Source: UBA6821 sp044236545 (GTDB lineage Bacteria; Verrucomicrobiota; Verrucomicrobiia; Chthoniobacterales; UBA6821). Taken from it: 27,766 nt of DNA. The stretch is taken from assembly GCA_044236545.1 (NCBI GenBank), contig JBIIGI010000027.1:1-27766 (forward strand), written 5' to 3'. The stretch's first letter is position 1; every line of letters begins with the position of its first letter. Shown piece by piece: positions 14,431-23,453 of this stretch. The notes beneath the pieces are model-generated. The model made no database searches. It saw only the letters and a program-made list of their open reading frames with translations, and was not told where the DNA came from. A program made the position numbers and the translations under genes.

Positions 14431-14991
14431 ATGATCACCCGTCATCTCTTGCCCGCAGTGCTTCTGCTTTCTATGGTCTCGTTCATGTCCGCTCAGACCC
14501 CGGCAAGTGAAACCAATACCGTCGCCGTCCGCCTCGTGGGCCCGGATGGCAAGCCGGGCCCCGTCGTCCAGAGCCCCCGTGTCGTGAAGACCGATGCCGC
14601 ATGGGAGAAGCAACTCGGCACCCCCGCCTACCGCGTCCTCCGCGCCAAGGGGACCGAGGCCCCCTTCTGCGGCAACCTGCTGGATAACCACAAGGATGGC
14701 GTCTATTTCTGCGCCGGGTGCGACCTGCCACTCTTCGCTTCGGGCTCGAAGTTCCACTCCGGCACCGGCTGGCCCAGCTTCTACCAGCCCTTTGCCAAGG
14801 AGAACATCACCGAGCTGCGAGACAGCTCCCACGGCATGGTCCGCACCGAGATCCTCTGCACTCGCTGTGGCGGCCACCTCGGTCATGTCTTCGATGACGG
14901 CCCGGCTCCAACCGGCCTTCGCTACTGCCTCAACTCTGTCTCCCTAGTCTTCCGCGACGAAGCGGACGTGAAAAAGATGGCCGCCAATTAG
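14431..14991 (+). CDS. msrB: Exported peptide-methionine (R)-S-oxide reductase
   Basis: This 186-residue protein has a Sec signal peptide (about 1-21, LLPAVLLLSMVSFMSA) and a complete MsrB domain. It reduces the R epimer of methionine sulfoxide in damaged proteins, here outside the cytoplasm. The structural zinc site is C94xxC97 and C143xxC146. The nucleophile is Cys166 in RYCLNS (usually RYCINS), and GTGWPSF and HLGHVFDDGP are diagnostic. Cys80 in GTEAPFCG could act as the recycling Cys, which is an inference. The roughly 35 residues between signal and domain are a linker. It is convergent with an MTH1-like Nudix gene 13 bases away, and both are bracketed by family-2 repeats. Confidence 0.95.
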   Translation: MITRHLLPAVLLLSMVSFMSAQTPASETNTVAVRLVGPDGKPGPVVQSPRVVKTDAAWEKQLGTPAYRVLRAKGTEAPFCGNLLDNHKDGVYFCAGCDLPLFASGSKFHSGTGWPSFYQPFAKENITELRDSSHGMVRTEILCTRCGGHLGHVFDDGPAPTGLRYCLNSVSLVFRDEADVKKMAAN

Positions 14992-15004
14992 GGGTTTTGG
15001 GCTG

Positions 15005-15499
15005 TTAGGCAGGCAGCCACTCCAGGTGATGCGAGAGCATCACCTCATCGTCAAAGTGGAAGTATCCGCGGAACTTCTTCCCCTCCAGCATTCCGGGCAG
15101 CCAGTGAATATCATCCTGCCACATATCGTGGTAGGGAATCGCGGACGGCTCCATCCAATAGGGAATCGCCTCCTCTGTCTCGACCGGTTCGCCGTCACAA
15201 CCTTCCGCCATGAAGACGACGCAATGCAGGGCGAGCCCGTCGGTGAACTGGAAGTGGAGTTCGCCGCGCTCGGAGAGATTCAGCGGCGTGACGCAAAGCT
15301 CCTCTTGGGTCTCGCGAATGGCAGCTTGAAGCGCTGTCTCACCGAGCTCAAGCCGACCCCCAGGGCCGTTGATCTTCCCGGCACCGAGCCCCCGCTTCTT
15401 CCGGATCATCAGGATCCCGCCCTCCCGAAGGACAAAGCAGAGCGAGGCCCTCATCGTCGGCTGCCAGTTTTGCCAGAAGCTGAAATCAGAGAAATCCAT
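15005..15499 (-). CDS. Nudix hydrolase, MTH1/8-oxo-dGTPase-like
   Basis: The 164-residue cytoplasmic protein carries the Nudix box at 48-70: G48-x5-E54-x7-R62-E63-xx-E66-E67, with Cys69 where Gly is usual. KINGPGGRLELGET before it and WQDDIHWLPGMLEGKKFRGYFHFDD near the C-terminus parallel human MTH1 (NUDT1) rather than E. coli MutT. A role in clearing oxidised purine nucleotides from the pool is likely, but other nucleoside triphosphates are possible. ATG 15499 gives 15 residues before the domain; ATG 15454 would begin exactly at the domain. Neither has a good ribosome site. Repeat copy 2 begins eight bases upstream of the first ATG, so the promoter is probably within or beyond it. Confidence 0.88.
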   Translation of the reverse strand: MDFSDFSFWQNWQPTMRASLCFVLREGGILMIRKKRGLGAGKINGPGGRLELGETALQAAIRETQEELCVTPLNLSERGELHFQFTDGLALHCVVFMAEGCDGEPVETEEAIPYWMEPSAIPYHDMWQDDIHWLPGMLEGKKFRGYFHFDDEVMLSHHLEWLPA

Positions 15500-15506
15500 C
15501 AAGAAT

Positions 15507-15658
15507 GAATTAATATGGAACTCAGGAACTCAGGAAGTATTGAAAACCGCATGGGCTCAGGCTCCGAATACTGTACCCTTGATGACGAAGGGGCTTTTTA
15601 AGGGGGCGATCGTGCCGTTTGCCTTATTTTCCGGAATGCCTGAGTTCCACATTCAATC
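15507..15658. mobile_element. Dispersed repeat family 2, copy 2 (MITE-like)
   Basis: A 152-base element with ends AATATGGAACTCAGGAACTC on the left and TGCCTGAGTTCCACATTCAA on the right, i.e. inverted copies with two or three mismatches. The interior is non-coding. Its length equals that of the copy at 14254-14405, although the interiors differ. It separates the Nudix gene from the divergent ppk; the remaining 78 bases before ppk show no recognisable promoter or Pho box. Confidence 0.75.
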
Positions 15659-15736
15659 CTTGGCCCCCTATGGTTGCAGGTTTGTCACAAAAGCCCCCTT
15701 GAAGACGGCCGATAGACATCGCATCATACAGAATTC

Positions 15737-17812
15737 ATGGCACTGAGCGATATACCCCACTTCATCAACCGCGGACTGAGTTGGCTGGAATTCAACCAGC
15801 GGGTGCTCGACCAGGCCCTCGATAAGGAGAACCCTATCCTTGAGCGCCTGAAGTTCCTTTGCATCGTGAGCTCGAACCTCGACGAGTTCTTCGAGGTCCG
15901 GGTGGCCGGACTCAAACAGCAGGTGCAGACGAGTTCCGTAGCCCTCGCTCCTGACGGGATGTCACCCAAGTCGGAGCTGGCATCCATCTCCAAGCGGGCC
16001 CGAAGACAGGTCGACGACCAGTACCGATGCTGGAAGGAAGAGATCGAGCCGGCCCTCGCCGCAGAGAGCATCCGCTTCCACGACTATCCCGACGTCCCGG
16101 AGGCGGAGCGTGCTCACTTCGAGCAGTTCTTTCATGACAAGATCTTCCCCGTGCTGACGCCGCTGGCGATCGACCCTTCCCATCCCTTTCCTCAGCTTCT
16201 CAACAAGAGTCTCAACATCATCGTCCACCTCGAGGGGGAAGGGATCAACACCGATCTGGCCGTGGTCCAGGTGCCGCGCATCCTGCCTCGCGTGGTCCCC
16301 TTTGCCAACCAGACCGATGAGCAGGGCCACGACTTCGTTTTTCTAGGCAGCGTCATCAAGCACCATGTCGGGGATCTCTTCCACGGGGTGAGGGTGATCG
16401 GAGCCCACCTCTTCCGCGTCACCCGCAACAGCAACCTCTATGTCGACGAGGAGGAGGCGGACAACCTCCTGCACGCGATCGAGGAGGAGCTGCGACACGT
16501 GAATCGCGGCGCCGCCGTGCGTCTCGAGGTTCAGGATGAGTGCCCGGACGAGGTGGCGGGCAGGCTGCTGGAGATCTTCAACCTCGGACAGGGCGATCTC
16601 TACCGCCACGACGGCCCGATCAACCTGACTCGCCTGATGCCCCTGGCTCTCTCCATCGATCGTCCGGATCTGCGGGATAAACGCTTCACCCCCGCCACGG
16701 CGGTCTCCCTCAACGAGGAGGCCGACATCTTCTGGCATATCCGCAAGGGGGACATCCTGCTCCAGCATCCCTACGACAGCTTCCAGACGGTGCTCGATTT
16801 CCTTGGTCAGGCGGCCGAGGACCCCCACACGCTTGCCATCAAGCAGACGCTCTACCGCACCAGCTCGGATTCACCACTGGTCGCCGCCCTCATCCATGCG
16901 GCCCAGAACGGCAAGCAGGTGACGGTCATCATCGAGTTGAAGGCCCGCTTCGACGAGGCGGCCAACATCAAGTGGGCACGCCTCATGCGCGAGGCCGGGG
17001 TCAATGTCATCTACGGCATTGCGGGGCTCAAGACCCACGCCAAAGCGATGCTCGTGGTCCGTCAGGAGGGAGAGGTCATCCGACGCTATGCCCACCTCGG
17101 CACCGGCAACTACCATCCCTCCACGGCGCGGCTCTACACCGATCTCGGTTTCCTGACTGCGCGCGAGGAGCTCACCTCGGATGTTGCAGCGATGTTCAAT
17201 ATCCTGACCGGAGTCTCAAAATTCCCGGGCATGAACGAGCTGATGATGGCTCCCTACGACCTGCGCGAGGGGATGATTCACCTGATCGACCGCGAGATCG
17301 AACATGCCAAGGCCGGGCATCCCGCCGATATCTTCGTGAAGATGAATGCCCTTGTGGAGGAGAGCATGATCGAGGCGCTCTACCGCGCCTCGCAGGCGGG
17401 CATCAAGGTGCGCCTCCTCATTCGGGGCATCTGCTGCCTGCGCCCCGGCATTCCCGGCGTGAGCGAGAACATCGAGGTGCGGAGTCTTGTCGGCCGCTTC
17501 CTGGAGCACAGCCGGATCATCCGGTTCGAGAACGGGGGCGACCCTGAAATCTACCTCGGCAGCGCCGACTGGATGCCCCGCAATCTCTTCCGCCGGGTCG
17601 AGACTGGATTCCCGATCCGCAACCCGCGTGTCCACGATCACATCCAGGAGATCATCGACTGGTTCTGGAAGGACAACGTGAAGGCGCGCGTCATGGATTC
17701 TGACGGCCTCTATCACCTCCGCCCCGCGGAGGGTGAGCGCTTCAACGCGCAGGAGGAGTTCATCGCAGAATCCCAGCGCCGTCGGAAGGCCAAGCCCTCG
17801 GTGGCGCAGTGA
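15737..17812 (+). CDS. ppk: Polyphosphate kinase 1
   Basis: This 691-residue enzyme reversibly makes inorganic polyphosphate from ATP. All four regions of PPK1 are present: an N-terminal helical domain (NRGLSWLEFNQRVL, SSNLDEFFEVRV), a head domain, and two catalytic C-terminal domains. The autophosphorylated His is H434 in GLKTHAKAML, with the second essential His H591 in LEHSRIIRF. IKQTLYRTSSDSP and LGTGNYHPSTARLYTD are highly conserved nucleotide- and phosphate-binding segments. Length matches the E. coli enzyme (688). It is transcribed alone and has no clear Shine-Dalgarno. No ppx or pho genes are adjacent. Confidence 0.98.
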   Translation: MALSDIPHFINRGLSWLEFNQRVLDQALDKENPILERLKFLCIVSSNLDEFFEVRVAGLKQQVQTSSVALAPDGMSPKSELASISKRARRQVDDQYRCWKEEIEPALAAESIRFHDYPDVPEAERAHFEQFFHDKIFPVLTPLAIDPSHPFPQLLNKSLNIIVHLEGEGINTDLAVVQVPRILPRVVPFANQTDEQGHDFVFLGSVIKHHVGDLFHGVRVIGAHLFRVTRNSNLYVDEEEADNLLHAIEEELRHVNRGAAVRLEVQDECPDEVAGRLLEIFNLGQGDLYRHDGPINLTRLMPLALSIDRPDLRDKRFTPATAVSLNEEADIFWHIRKGDILLQHPYDSFQTVLDFLGQAAEDPHTLAIKQTLYRTSSDSPLVAALIHAAQNGKQVTVIIELKARFDEAANIKWARLMREAGVNVIYGIAGLKTHAKAMLVVRQEGEVIRRYAHLGTGNYHPSTARLYTDLGFLTAREELTSDVAAMFNILTGVSKFPGMNELMMAPYDLREGMIHLIDREIEHAKAGHPADIFVKMNALVEESMIEALYRASQAGIKVRLLIRGICCLRPGIPGVSENIEVRSLVGRFLEHSRIIRFENGGDPEIYLGSADWMPRNLFRRVETGFPIRNPRVHDHIQEIIDWFWKDNVKARVMDSDGLYHLRPAEGERFNAQEEFIAESQRRRKAKPSVAQ

Positions 17813-17898
17813 CCGCTCGCAGGAGGGCTGGGAGGCGCTGGCAATCTGGGCCATAGGGCGGTTCCTAGGGTGACAAGCAGCCATGCCGAAACCTATTC

Positions 17899-18909
17899 AT
17901 GAATGTTTTTCTCCAACGATTCTTTAAAATGGGAAGCATGCTCCTGGGCGGCCTGCTTATCCTCATCTCGTCAGTCTGGGCGTTCGGAGCCCTCTGGTTT
18001 GACGGCTCCGGCCATGTCATCGCCATCGCCTATCTGGTGCTGGCGCTCACGCTTCTCATTCTCTTCACAAGCGGAAGGCGCATCGCCGGATTCGTAGCGG
18101 CCGGACTTGTCGCCTTGGTGACTCTCTGGTGGTTTTCTCTGCAGCCCCGGAACGACCGCGACTGGCAGGGTGATGTCGCGAGGGAACCCTGGGCAGAGGT
18201 GAACGGTGATCTCGTCACCATCCACAATGTCCGCAACTTCGATTATCGCCCCGACAACAGGAGCGGCGAGAAGGGCTCGCGTTGGGAGACACGCACCGTG
18301 CGGCTCTCCCAGCTCACAGGCATCGATGCCTTCCTGAATTTCTGGGGGGTTTCCTGGATGGCTCACCCCATCCTCAGTTTTCAGTTCAAGGACGCCCCTC
18401 CGATTGCCGTCTCGGTCGAGACACGCAAGGAGAAGGGGGAGGATTACTCCGCGCTGGGCGGCCTCTACCGCCAGTATGAGTTGATTTATGTGGTGGCCGA
18501 TGAGCGCGACGTGATCCGCCTCCGCAGCAACTACCGGGATGGCGAGGAGGTCTATCTCTACCGAACCACCATGCCTCCGGCCGAAGTGCGAGAGCGCTTT
18601 CTGGAGTATATCCGCTCCATGAACGAGCTCCACGCCCACCCCCGTTGGTATAACGCCATCACCGCAAACTGCACCACGACGATCCGCTCCCAGCGATCGA
18701 TCGCCGCCCGGAGCCCGTGGGATCTGCGCATTCTGAAGAACGGGCATATTGACGAGATGTTCTATCAGCGCGGCCTGCTCTCCACCGCTGGACTGCCCTT
18801 CTGTGAGTTGAAGCAGCGGGCACTGATCAACGCGACTGCAAAGGAATCAGATCAGGATCCCGAATTTTCACGGCGCATACGCGCCGGACGGCCCGGCTTC
18901 GATAACTGA
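17899..18909 (+). CDS. Membrane protein with Lnb N-terminal periplasmic (DUF4105) domain
   Basis: This 336-residue protein has three N-terminal transmembrane helices (about 12-33, 38-57, 62-80) and an extracytoplasmic domain at about 98-270 matching the DUF4105/Lnb N-terminal family. Conserved points are NVRNFDYR (111-117), RLSQLTGIDAFLNFWG, the AHPILSF block with H156, VSVETRKEKGE with E174, YVVADERDVIRLR (197-209) and N257-C258 in ITANCTTTI. The His and NC pair are thought to form a papain-like peptidase or amidase site, but the biochemical role is unknown. The nearby ppk ends 86 bases upstream. It is convergent with blh, whose stop lies 17 bases away. Confidence 0.85.
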   Translation: MNVFLQRFFKMGSMLLGGLLILISSVWAFGALWFDGSGHVIAIAYLVLALTLLILFTSGRRIAGFVAAGLVALVTLWWFSLQPRNDRDWQGDVAREPWAEVNGDLVTIHNVRNFDYRPDNRSGEKGSRWETRTVRLSQLTGIDAFLNFWGVSWMAHPILSFQFKDAPPIAVSVETRKEKGEDYSALGGLYRQYELIYVVADERDVIRLRSNYRDGEEVYLYRTTMPPAEVRERFLEYIRSMNELHAHPRWYNAITANCTTTIRSQRSIAARSPWDLRILKNGHIDEMFYQRGLLSTAGLPFCELKQRALINATAKESDQDPEFSRRIRAGRPGFDN

Positions 18910-18926
18910 AGCCATCGCTGGAACAC

Positions 18927-19832
18927 TCAGCAGGGAGTATCGCGTTTTGTGACGGCACCTTTCAGCCAACCCGAAAATCTCACCCGCTCGACAAGGGCCA
19001 TGTGAGGAACGGTGAGTGCGGCAAGCCCCACAAAGACAATCTGCACGACACGCGCGTCCAGCGGGGTCCCGGCCAGAAAGTGCCACGCCGCAGCGGAGGC
19101 AATGAGGACCCCTGTCATCGGGAGCAGCGCGGCCGCCGCAAGCAGTCGGGTTGACGCCTGGCCGGAGTAGTCGATTGTCCTGAGGATATGGCGGGCACTG
19201 TGCATGCCGCAGAAAAAGAGGGTGAAGGAAACAAGCGGTGGCGCCGCAACCGAAAGAAGAGCGATGGACCCCGTCTCGAGCGCGCCGAGCCGATCACGCC
19301 TCGCGCGCAGGATCACTGCTAGGAGAACGCACGGCAGCCAGATCCAAGCCATCAGACGGATCAACGGCATCACCGTGTCAGCCGCGTCCTGACCGGCCAG
19401 TAGTGCGAAAAGCCTGCCCATCTCCCCTTCGTGCAAGAGCGCGGGCAGAATCATGACGCATCCTCCCTGCAGGATCCGAACCGGCAAAGGAGTCCCCTCC
19501 GCCGGATCCCCCGAAAAATGAGCGGCCGAGATCACCAGGAACCCAAGCAGGAAGCCTGCGGGAGCCATCACCCAAAAGGCCACAACCCCCGCAGCGAGCA
19601 GGAGGTAGAGGGCGACGAATCCTGCCCACCCAAGGGGGCTCCTGATTCCATAGAGCCTGTGCGCGAAGATCGTGTCCAATGCCCCGTGGGGAACCCCCAG
19701 GAGGAGGATGAGGACGCCTAGCACAATCAGCTCGGTTTGCTCGTCAAGGCGGCCGATTCCCACGGAGAGTGCCGAGACCAGCAGCGCGGTGATGCTGAAG
19801 GCCAGCCCCTGGATTTGGAGGGCCTTCACCAT
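18927..19832 (-). CDS. blh: Beta-carotene 15,15'-dioxygenase, Brp/Blh family
   Basis: The 301-residue integral membrane protein (seven or more helices) cleaves beta-carotene into two retinals, the chromophore of the rhodopsin encoded at the start of the same operon. The conserved iron-binding histidines stand in their usual contexts: GVPHGALD (H49), SAAHFSGDP (H105), CGMHSARHIL (H211, H215), with a further TVPHMALVE (H277). The spacing between these histidines closely follows that of characterised marine Blh enzymes. The ATG overlaps the crtY stop by seven bases, so synthesis is coupled to the last carotenoid step. It is the last gene of the operon. Confidence 0.95.
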   Translation of the reverse strand: MVKALQIQGLAFSITALLVSALSVGIGRLDEQTELIVLGVLILLLGVPHGALDTIFAHRLYGIRSPLGWAGFVALYLLLAAGVVAFWVMAPAGFLLGFLVISAAHFSGDPAEGTPLPVRILQGGCVMILPALLHEGEMGRLFALLAGQDAADTVMPLIRLMAWIWLPCVLLAVILRARRDRLGALETGSIALLSVAAPPLVSFTLFFCGMHSARHILRTIDYSGQASTRLLAAAALLPMTGVLIASAAAWHFLAGTPLDARVVQIVFVGLAALTVPHMALVERVRFSGWLKGAVTKRDTPC

Positions 19833-21013
19833 GACGACTCCGGCGTGGTCCAGCGCGGACTACCAAGGCCCGCCAAAACGGCTCCGGGGAGTTCGCGCAG
19901 GAAAGGCCCCGGAGGCAGCGCGGTGATCACCGCCGCATAATCGGAGAGACGGCCTCGATCACTCATGAAGCGCGCGATGCGCCGGGGCTCCACGTTACCG
20001 AGGAGAGAGAAGAAGATGCCGGGTGCCAGGTCCGGGCGCGACCGGAGAACACGCAGGAAGATCTCGTCCATGGCGCGCTGGATCAACGGATCGGCGGCAT
20101 GGGGGAGTGGTGCCTCACCTCGGGCCACGGCCGCTGCACACTCGCGTGCCCATCGTTGGATGCGTTGAAAGGCATAGCCGGTGCTCGGGCGCGCCCCGCC
20201 CGCCGCGAGACCCGCGTGAACATAGCCGCGGCCTCGATGGTTCGGGGTGAGGCGTCGGCCCATGGGCAGGATCCCGTGCTCCGATCGCATGACCGAAAAA
20301 TCTGTCTTTCCGAGTCTCTTCGCAAGGAGTGATCGTAGTGCCGGAGTGAGATCCTCCGCGCTCATGGGTTCGCGGCCAAAGACCGTTGCCTCGATCAGGG
20401 CCCTGTTTTTTGAAAACGGGAGCAGGTAAAGGAAGAGGATTCGCGACGGGGTGCTTTCGCTGAAATCCATCAGTTCAGCACACTCGGGATCGAAACATTC
20501 CCTCTCTGTCATGATTTCCTGCCCCAGGAAAGACTGCCAGAGATGAGGCTGCGGGGAGCCGCGGGGATTCACCGGGCGGGTGTCGACGATCCACTTCGCT
20601 GAAACAGGCCCATTGCTGCTCATCACCCTCCATGATCCCTCTTCCCTCACGGGCTCGCTGGTGATGGGGTTCCCGATCAGCAGTTCGATTCCAGGAGATC
20701 GGGCAATCCTTTCACGGGCCGCCGCGTAGAATGCCCCGGAGGGAATCATACGGTACGGCGCCGCCGAACAGTGCCGGTCGATCCGCCTGGTGCCGGTCGA
20801 GACGGAGAAAGCATTCCACTGGTGGCTGGCAAGCCCGCTCATCGCCGCGTCGGGATGCCCCCAAAAGCACCATGTGCGGTCGTTGACGTACTCGTGGCGG
20901 CTTTCGAGAACGAGGGTTCTCGGGGCCTTCACACCCAGTTCAGCGAGCCGCATCGCCAGGCTCAATCCGGCGCATCCTCCACCCAGAATGATGAGGTCGG
21001 CATCTTTTTTCAT
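19826..21013 (-). CDS. crtY: Lycopene beta-cyclase
   Basis: This 395-residue flavoprotein cyclises both ends of lycopene to give beta-carotene. A Rossmann-type dinucleotide motif GGGCAG is at 11-16, and the family signature NDRTWCFW is at 44-51. FLYLLPFSKNRALIEATVF and AAGGARPSTGYAFQRIQRWA are the further conserved CrtY blocks. Length matches bacterial CrtY (about 380-400). The ATG overlaps the crtB stop by four bases (ATGA), and blh starts before it ends. No beta-carotene hydroxylase (crtZ) or ketolase (crtW) follows, so beta-carotene is the predicted end product before cleavage. Confidence 0.94.
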   Translation of the reverse strand: MKKDADLIILGGGCAGLSLAMRLAELGVKAPRTLVLESRHEYVNDRTWCFWGHPDAAMSGLASHQWNAFSVSTGTRRIDRHCSAAPYRMIPSGAFYAAARERIARSPGIELLIGNPITSEPVREEGSWRVMSSNGPVSAKWIVDTRPVNPRGSPQPHLWQSFLGQEIMTERECFDPECAELMDFSESTPSRILFLYLLPFSKNRALIEATVFGREPMSAEDLTPALRSLLAKRLGKTDFSVMRSEHGILPMGRRLTPNHRGRGYVHAGLAAGGARPSTGYAFQRIQRWARECAAAVARGEAPLPHAADPLIQRAMDEIFLRVLRSRPDLAPGIFFSLLGNVEPRRIARFMSDRGRLSDYAAVITALPPGPFLRELPGAVLAGLGSPRWTTPESSW

Positions 21014-21942
21014 GGGAGATTGATTCCCGGCAGACCTGTCAGGGAGGAATGCAGGGAGCGTTTGTGGGCGGATCCGGTAATCCAGAATGATTTGCGGTAT
21101 GCTGTGCCGGCCAAAGCCACCGTGGAGAGGAGTGCTTTACGCAGGGGGGATACCTCGGCACGACGACTCCAGCAGTCACCCCCGCACGATCGCAGTTCCT
21201 CTCCGATGCCATGGTAGACCCTGGATGCGACGAGAATCCCCGCTCTGGCCTGCAGGGGGAGATAAGAAAGTCCCGCTTCACCGCTACGGTAATATTTGTC
21301 GGCCAGCGTGAGCAGGCTGAGAATGCCCTCCCTAATGGTGTCCCGCCGGTCAAAGGCCGGATCGACGAGGTCCACTGCCTGCAAATCACCGATGAGTGTC
21401 GCCGGAAGATACCGCCGTCCCATGGCGGCGTCGGCCGACACGTCGCGGCAGATGTTGGTCAGTTGCATGGCGATGCCAAGGTCAACGGCGTGCGGAAATG
21501 CCCGGGGGTCGTCAACGTCGAGCACGCGGCACATCATCAGGCCGACGGTTCCGGCCACCTGGTAGCAGTAGCGCAGCAGCTCGGCTTCATCGCGCATGCG
21601 GACCTCATCCAGATCTGACAAGGCTCCCGCTATCAGTTCCAGAACAGGCGGGTTATCGATCCCGCATTCCCTCATCAGGGTTAACCCGTCCCGGATGACC
21701 GGGTCGCTTGATGACCCGGTTGCGATGTCCCGGCGGGCCGCATCCAGCGATTCGCGGGCTCTCTCCTTCGATCCCGCCTCATCCGCGAGATCGTCGAGAT
21801 GGCGGCAGAACGCATAGAGGCGGGTCGCCCGCGCGGCGTGCTTTTTCCCGAGAAGATGCCGGGCCCAATGGAAGCTCCGCCCTTTCTCCTCAAGGACGGC
21901 ATCCTCCAGATCCAATGCATTCGTTCCGTCGCGGTTGTTCAC
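21010..21942 (-). CDS. crtB: Phytoene synthase
   Basis: This 310-residue prenyltransferase joins two geranylgeranyl diphosphates head to head to form phytoene. Both aspartate-rich motifs are present: DDLAD (50-54, in AFCRHLDDLADEAG) and D167-xxx-D171 in NICRDVSADAAMGRRYLP. The start is a GTG at 21942 inside the crtI stop (GTGA overlap). Fusion to or distance from its neighbours is minimal, as elsewhere in this operon. The Cys in NICRD replaces the more common Leu or Ile, a conservative difference. Confidence 0.95.
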   Translation of the reverse strand: MNNRDGTNALDLEDAVLEEKGRSFHWARHLLGKKHAARATRLYAFCRHLDDLADEAGSKERARESLDAARRDIATGSSSDPVIRDGLTLMRECGIDNPPVLELIAGALSDLDEVRMRDEAELLRYCYQVAGTVGLMMCRVLDVDDPRAFPHAVDLGIAMQLTNICRDVSADAAMGRRYLPATLIGDLQAVDLVDPAFDRRDTIREGILSLLTLADKYYRSGEAGLSYLPLQARAGILVASRVYHGIGEELRSCGGDCWSRRAEVSPLRKALLSTVALAGTAYRKSFWITGSAHKRSLHSSLTGLPGINLP

Positions 21943-23453
21943 GCGGCGGCGTAAGGATCAAGGGCCGGGATCATGGAATCAACCACCTTGGCTGAGCAGA
22001 GGACGCCGGGCAACCCGGCGCCGGGATGTGTTCCCGCGCCGGACAGGTAGAGATTCCTGATGCCCTCCCCTTTGTTGTGAAAGCGGAACCACGCCGACTG
22101 GCGGAAGATAGGTGCAATGGAAAATCCGGCCCCATGAACGCTCAGGTAGTCGTTTTTGAAATCACCGGGCGTTCTGAAAAACTCGGCCGTGATCACCGAG
22201 GAAAGCCCCGGCAGCATTGTTTCCTCGAGCGCCTTCACAATACGGTCCCGCAGGCGTGGGCCCTCGCGCTCCCAGTTGATGCCAGACTGCAGGTTGGGAA
22301 CGGGACAGAGCACATAGAAGCTGTCGCATCCGGCGGGCGCGAAGCTTGGATCCGTGGCCGTGGGGCGGTGCAGGTAGAGGGAGAAATCCTCGGCGAGGAG
22401 CTTCCGGTCGAAGATGTCCTTGAGCAGCTCGCGATACCTCGGGCCCAGCCAGATCGTGTGATGTGCCACGTCGGGGTAGTTCCGGGTCGTCCCGAAATAG
22501 AGGACGAAGAGCCCCATCGAGTGGCGCGCTCCGGCGAGCTTCATCCGTGCAGAGAGGCCGCTCTCCGCAGGGCTGATCATTTTTCCGTAGAGATGGGAGG
22601 GATCCGCGTTGGAAACGATGATGTCCGCGGCAAGCCTCTCGCCGCCCGCCAGGAGAACCCCCTTGGCTTCGCCTTCCTCCACGATGATCCGCTCCACCGT
22701 TGTGGACGTGCGTGTCGTGACCCCGTGCCGATCCATCAGAGCCGCAAGCGCGCGCGTGATCGCGCCCGTTCCGCCCATCGCGAAATGCACACCATGGGCG
22801 CGCTCCAGGTAATGGATCAGGGAGTAGATGCTGGTGGTGTCAAAGGGGTTTCCCCCCACCAGCAGGGGCTGGATCGAGAATGCCTGGCGCAACTTGGGGC
22901 TGGAGAGGTGCCGGCAGACCATTTGCCAGACCGTCTCGTGGTTGCGGAGCCTCAGTAGTTCGGGAACCAGCCGCAGCATGGTGGAGAACCGATGGAACGG
23001 CGTGGCAGAGAGTCTGGTGAAGCCGATGTCGTAAATGCGCTTCGAGTGGGCGAGCAGCGCAAGGTAACCCTCCTTGTCCCGGGGCTCGATCCGGCCGATT
23101 TCGGCGAGGGTTTCCTCCAGGGTGCCGCCGTAGTCAAAGGTTGTCCCGTCGTGAAAGCGGAACCGGTACCACGGTTTCAGCGGCACGAGATGGACGTGAT
23201 CCGAGAACCGTTCACCGAACAGCGTGAAGAGTTCCTCAAAGAGAAACGATGCCGTGATGACAGTCGGGCCGGCATCGTGCCTGAAACCGCCGCGCTCGAA
23301 CACCTGGGCCCTCCCCCCGATTTCCGCGCCGCGTTCCACCAGGGTGACGCGGTAGCCCTTCGCGCGGAGGCGCAGCGCGGAGGCGATGCCACCATATCCC
23401 GCGCCCAGTACAAGGGCGTGATTCCGGGCCGTGTGAGGATCAGAGACGGTCAC
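21939..23453 (-). CDS. crtI: Phytoene desaturase (CrtI type)
   Basis: This 504-residue FAD enzyme carries out the successive desaturations from phytoene to lycopene at the membrane. The FAD motif G17-A-G-Y-G-G22 continues into VTLVERGAEIGGRAQVF (about 36-52), and the C-terminal signature LYLSGAGTHPGAGLPGVLCSAKVV is diagnostic. The frame remains open far upstream, but the GTG at 23453 is chosen: it has AAGGG five bases before it, gives the family length and overlaps crtE by only 14 bases. Four-step desaturation to lycopene is inferred from the downstream crtY. Confidence 0.95.
   Translation of the reverse strand: MTVSDPHTARNHALVLGAGYGGIASALRLRAKGYRVTLVERGAEIGGRAQVFERGGFRHDAGPTVITASFLFEELFTLFGERFSDHVHLVPLKPWYRFRFHDGTTFDYGGTLEETLAEIGRIEPRDKEGYLALLAHSKRIYDIGFTRLSATPFHRFSTMLRLVPELLRLRNHETVWQMVCRHLSSPKLRQAFSIQPLLVGGNPFDTTSIYSLIHYLERAHGVHFAMGGTGAITRALAALMDRHGVTTRTSTTVERIIVEEGEAKGVLLAGGERLAADIIVSNADPSHLYGKMISPAESGLSARMKLAGARHSMGLFVLYFGTTRNYPDVAHHTIWLGPRYRELLKDIFDRKLLAEDFSLYLHRPTATDPSFAPAGCDSFYVLCPVPNLQSGINWEREGPRLRDRIVKALEETMLPGLSSVITAEFFRTPGDFKNDYLSVHGAGFSIAPIFRQSAWFRFHNKGEGIRNLYLSGAGTHPGAGLPGVLCSAKVVDSMIPALDPYAAA

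Noticed and set aside
15658..15736. A Pho box upstream of ppk
   Set aside because: No pair of CTGTCAT-like repeats with the right spacing was found.
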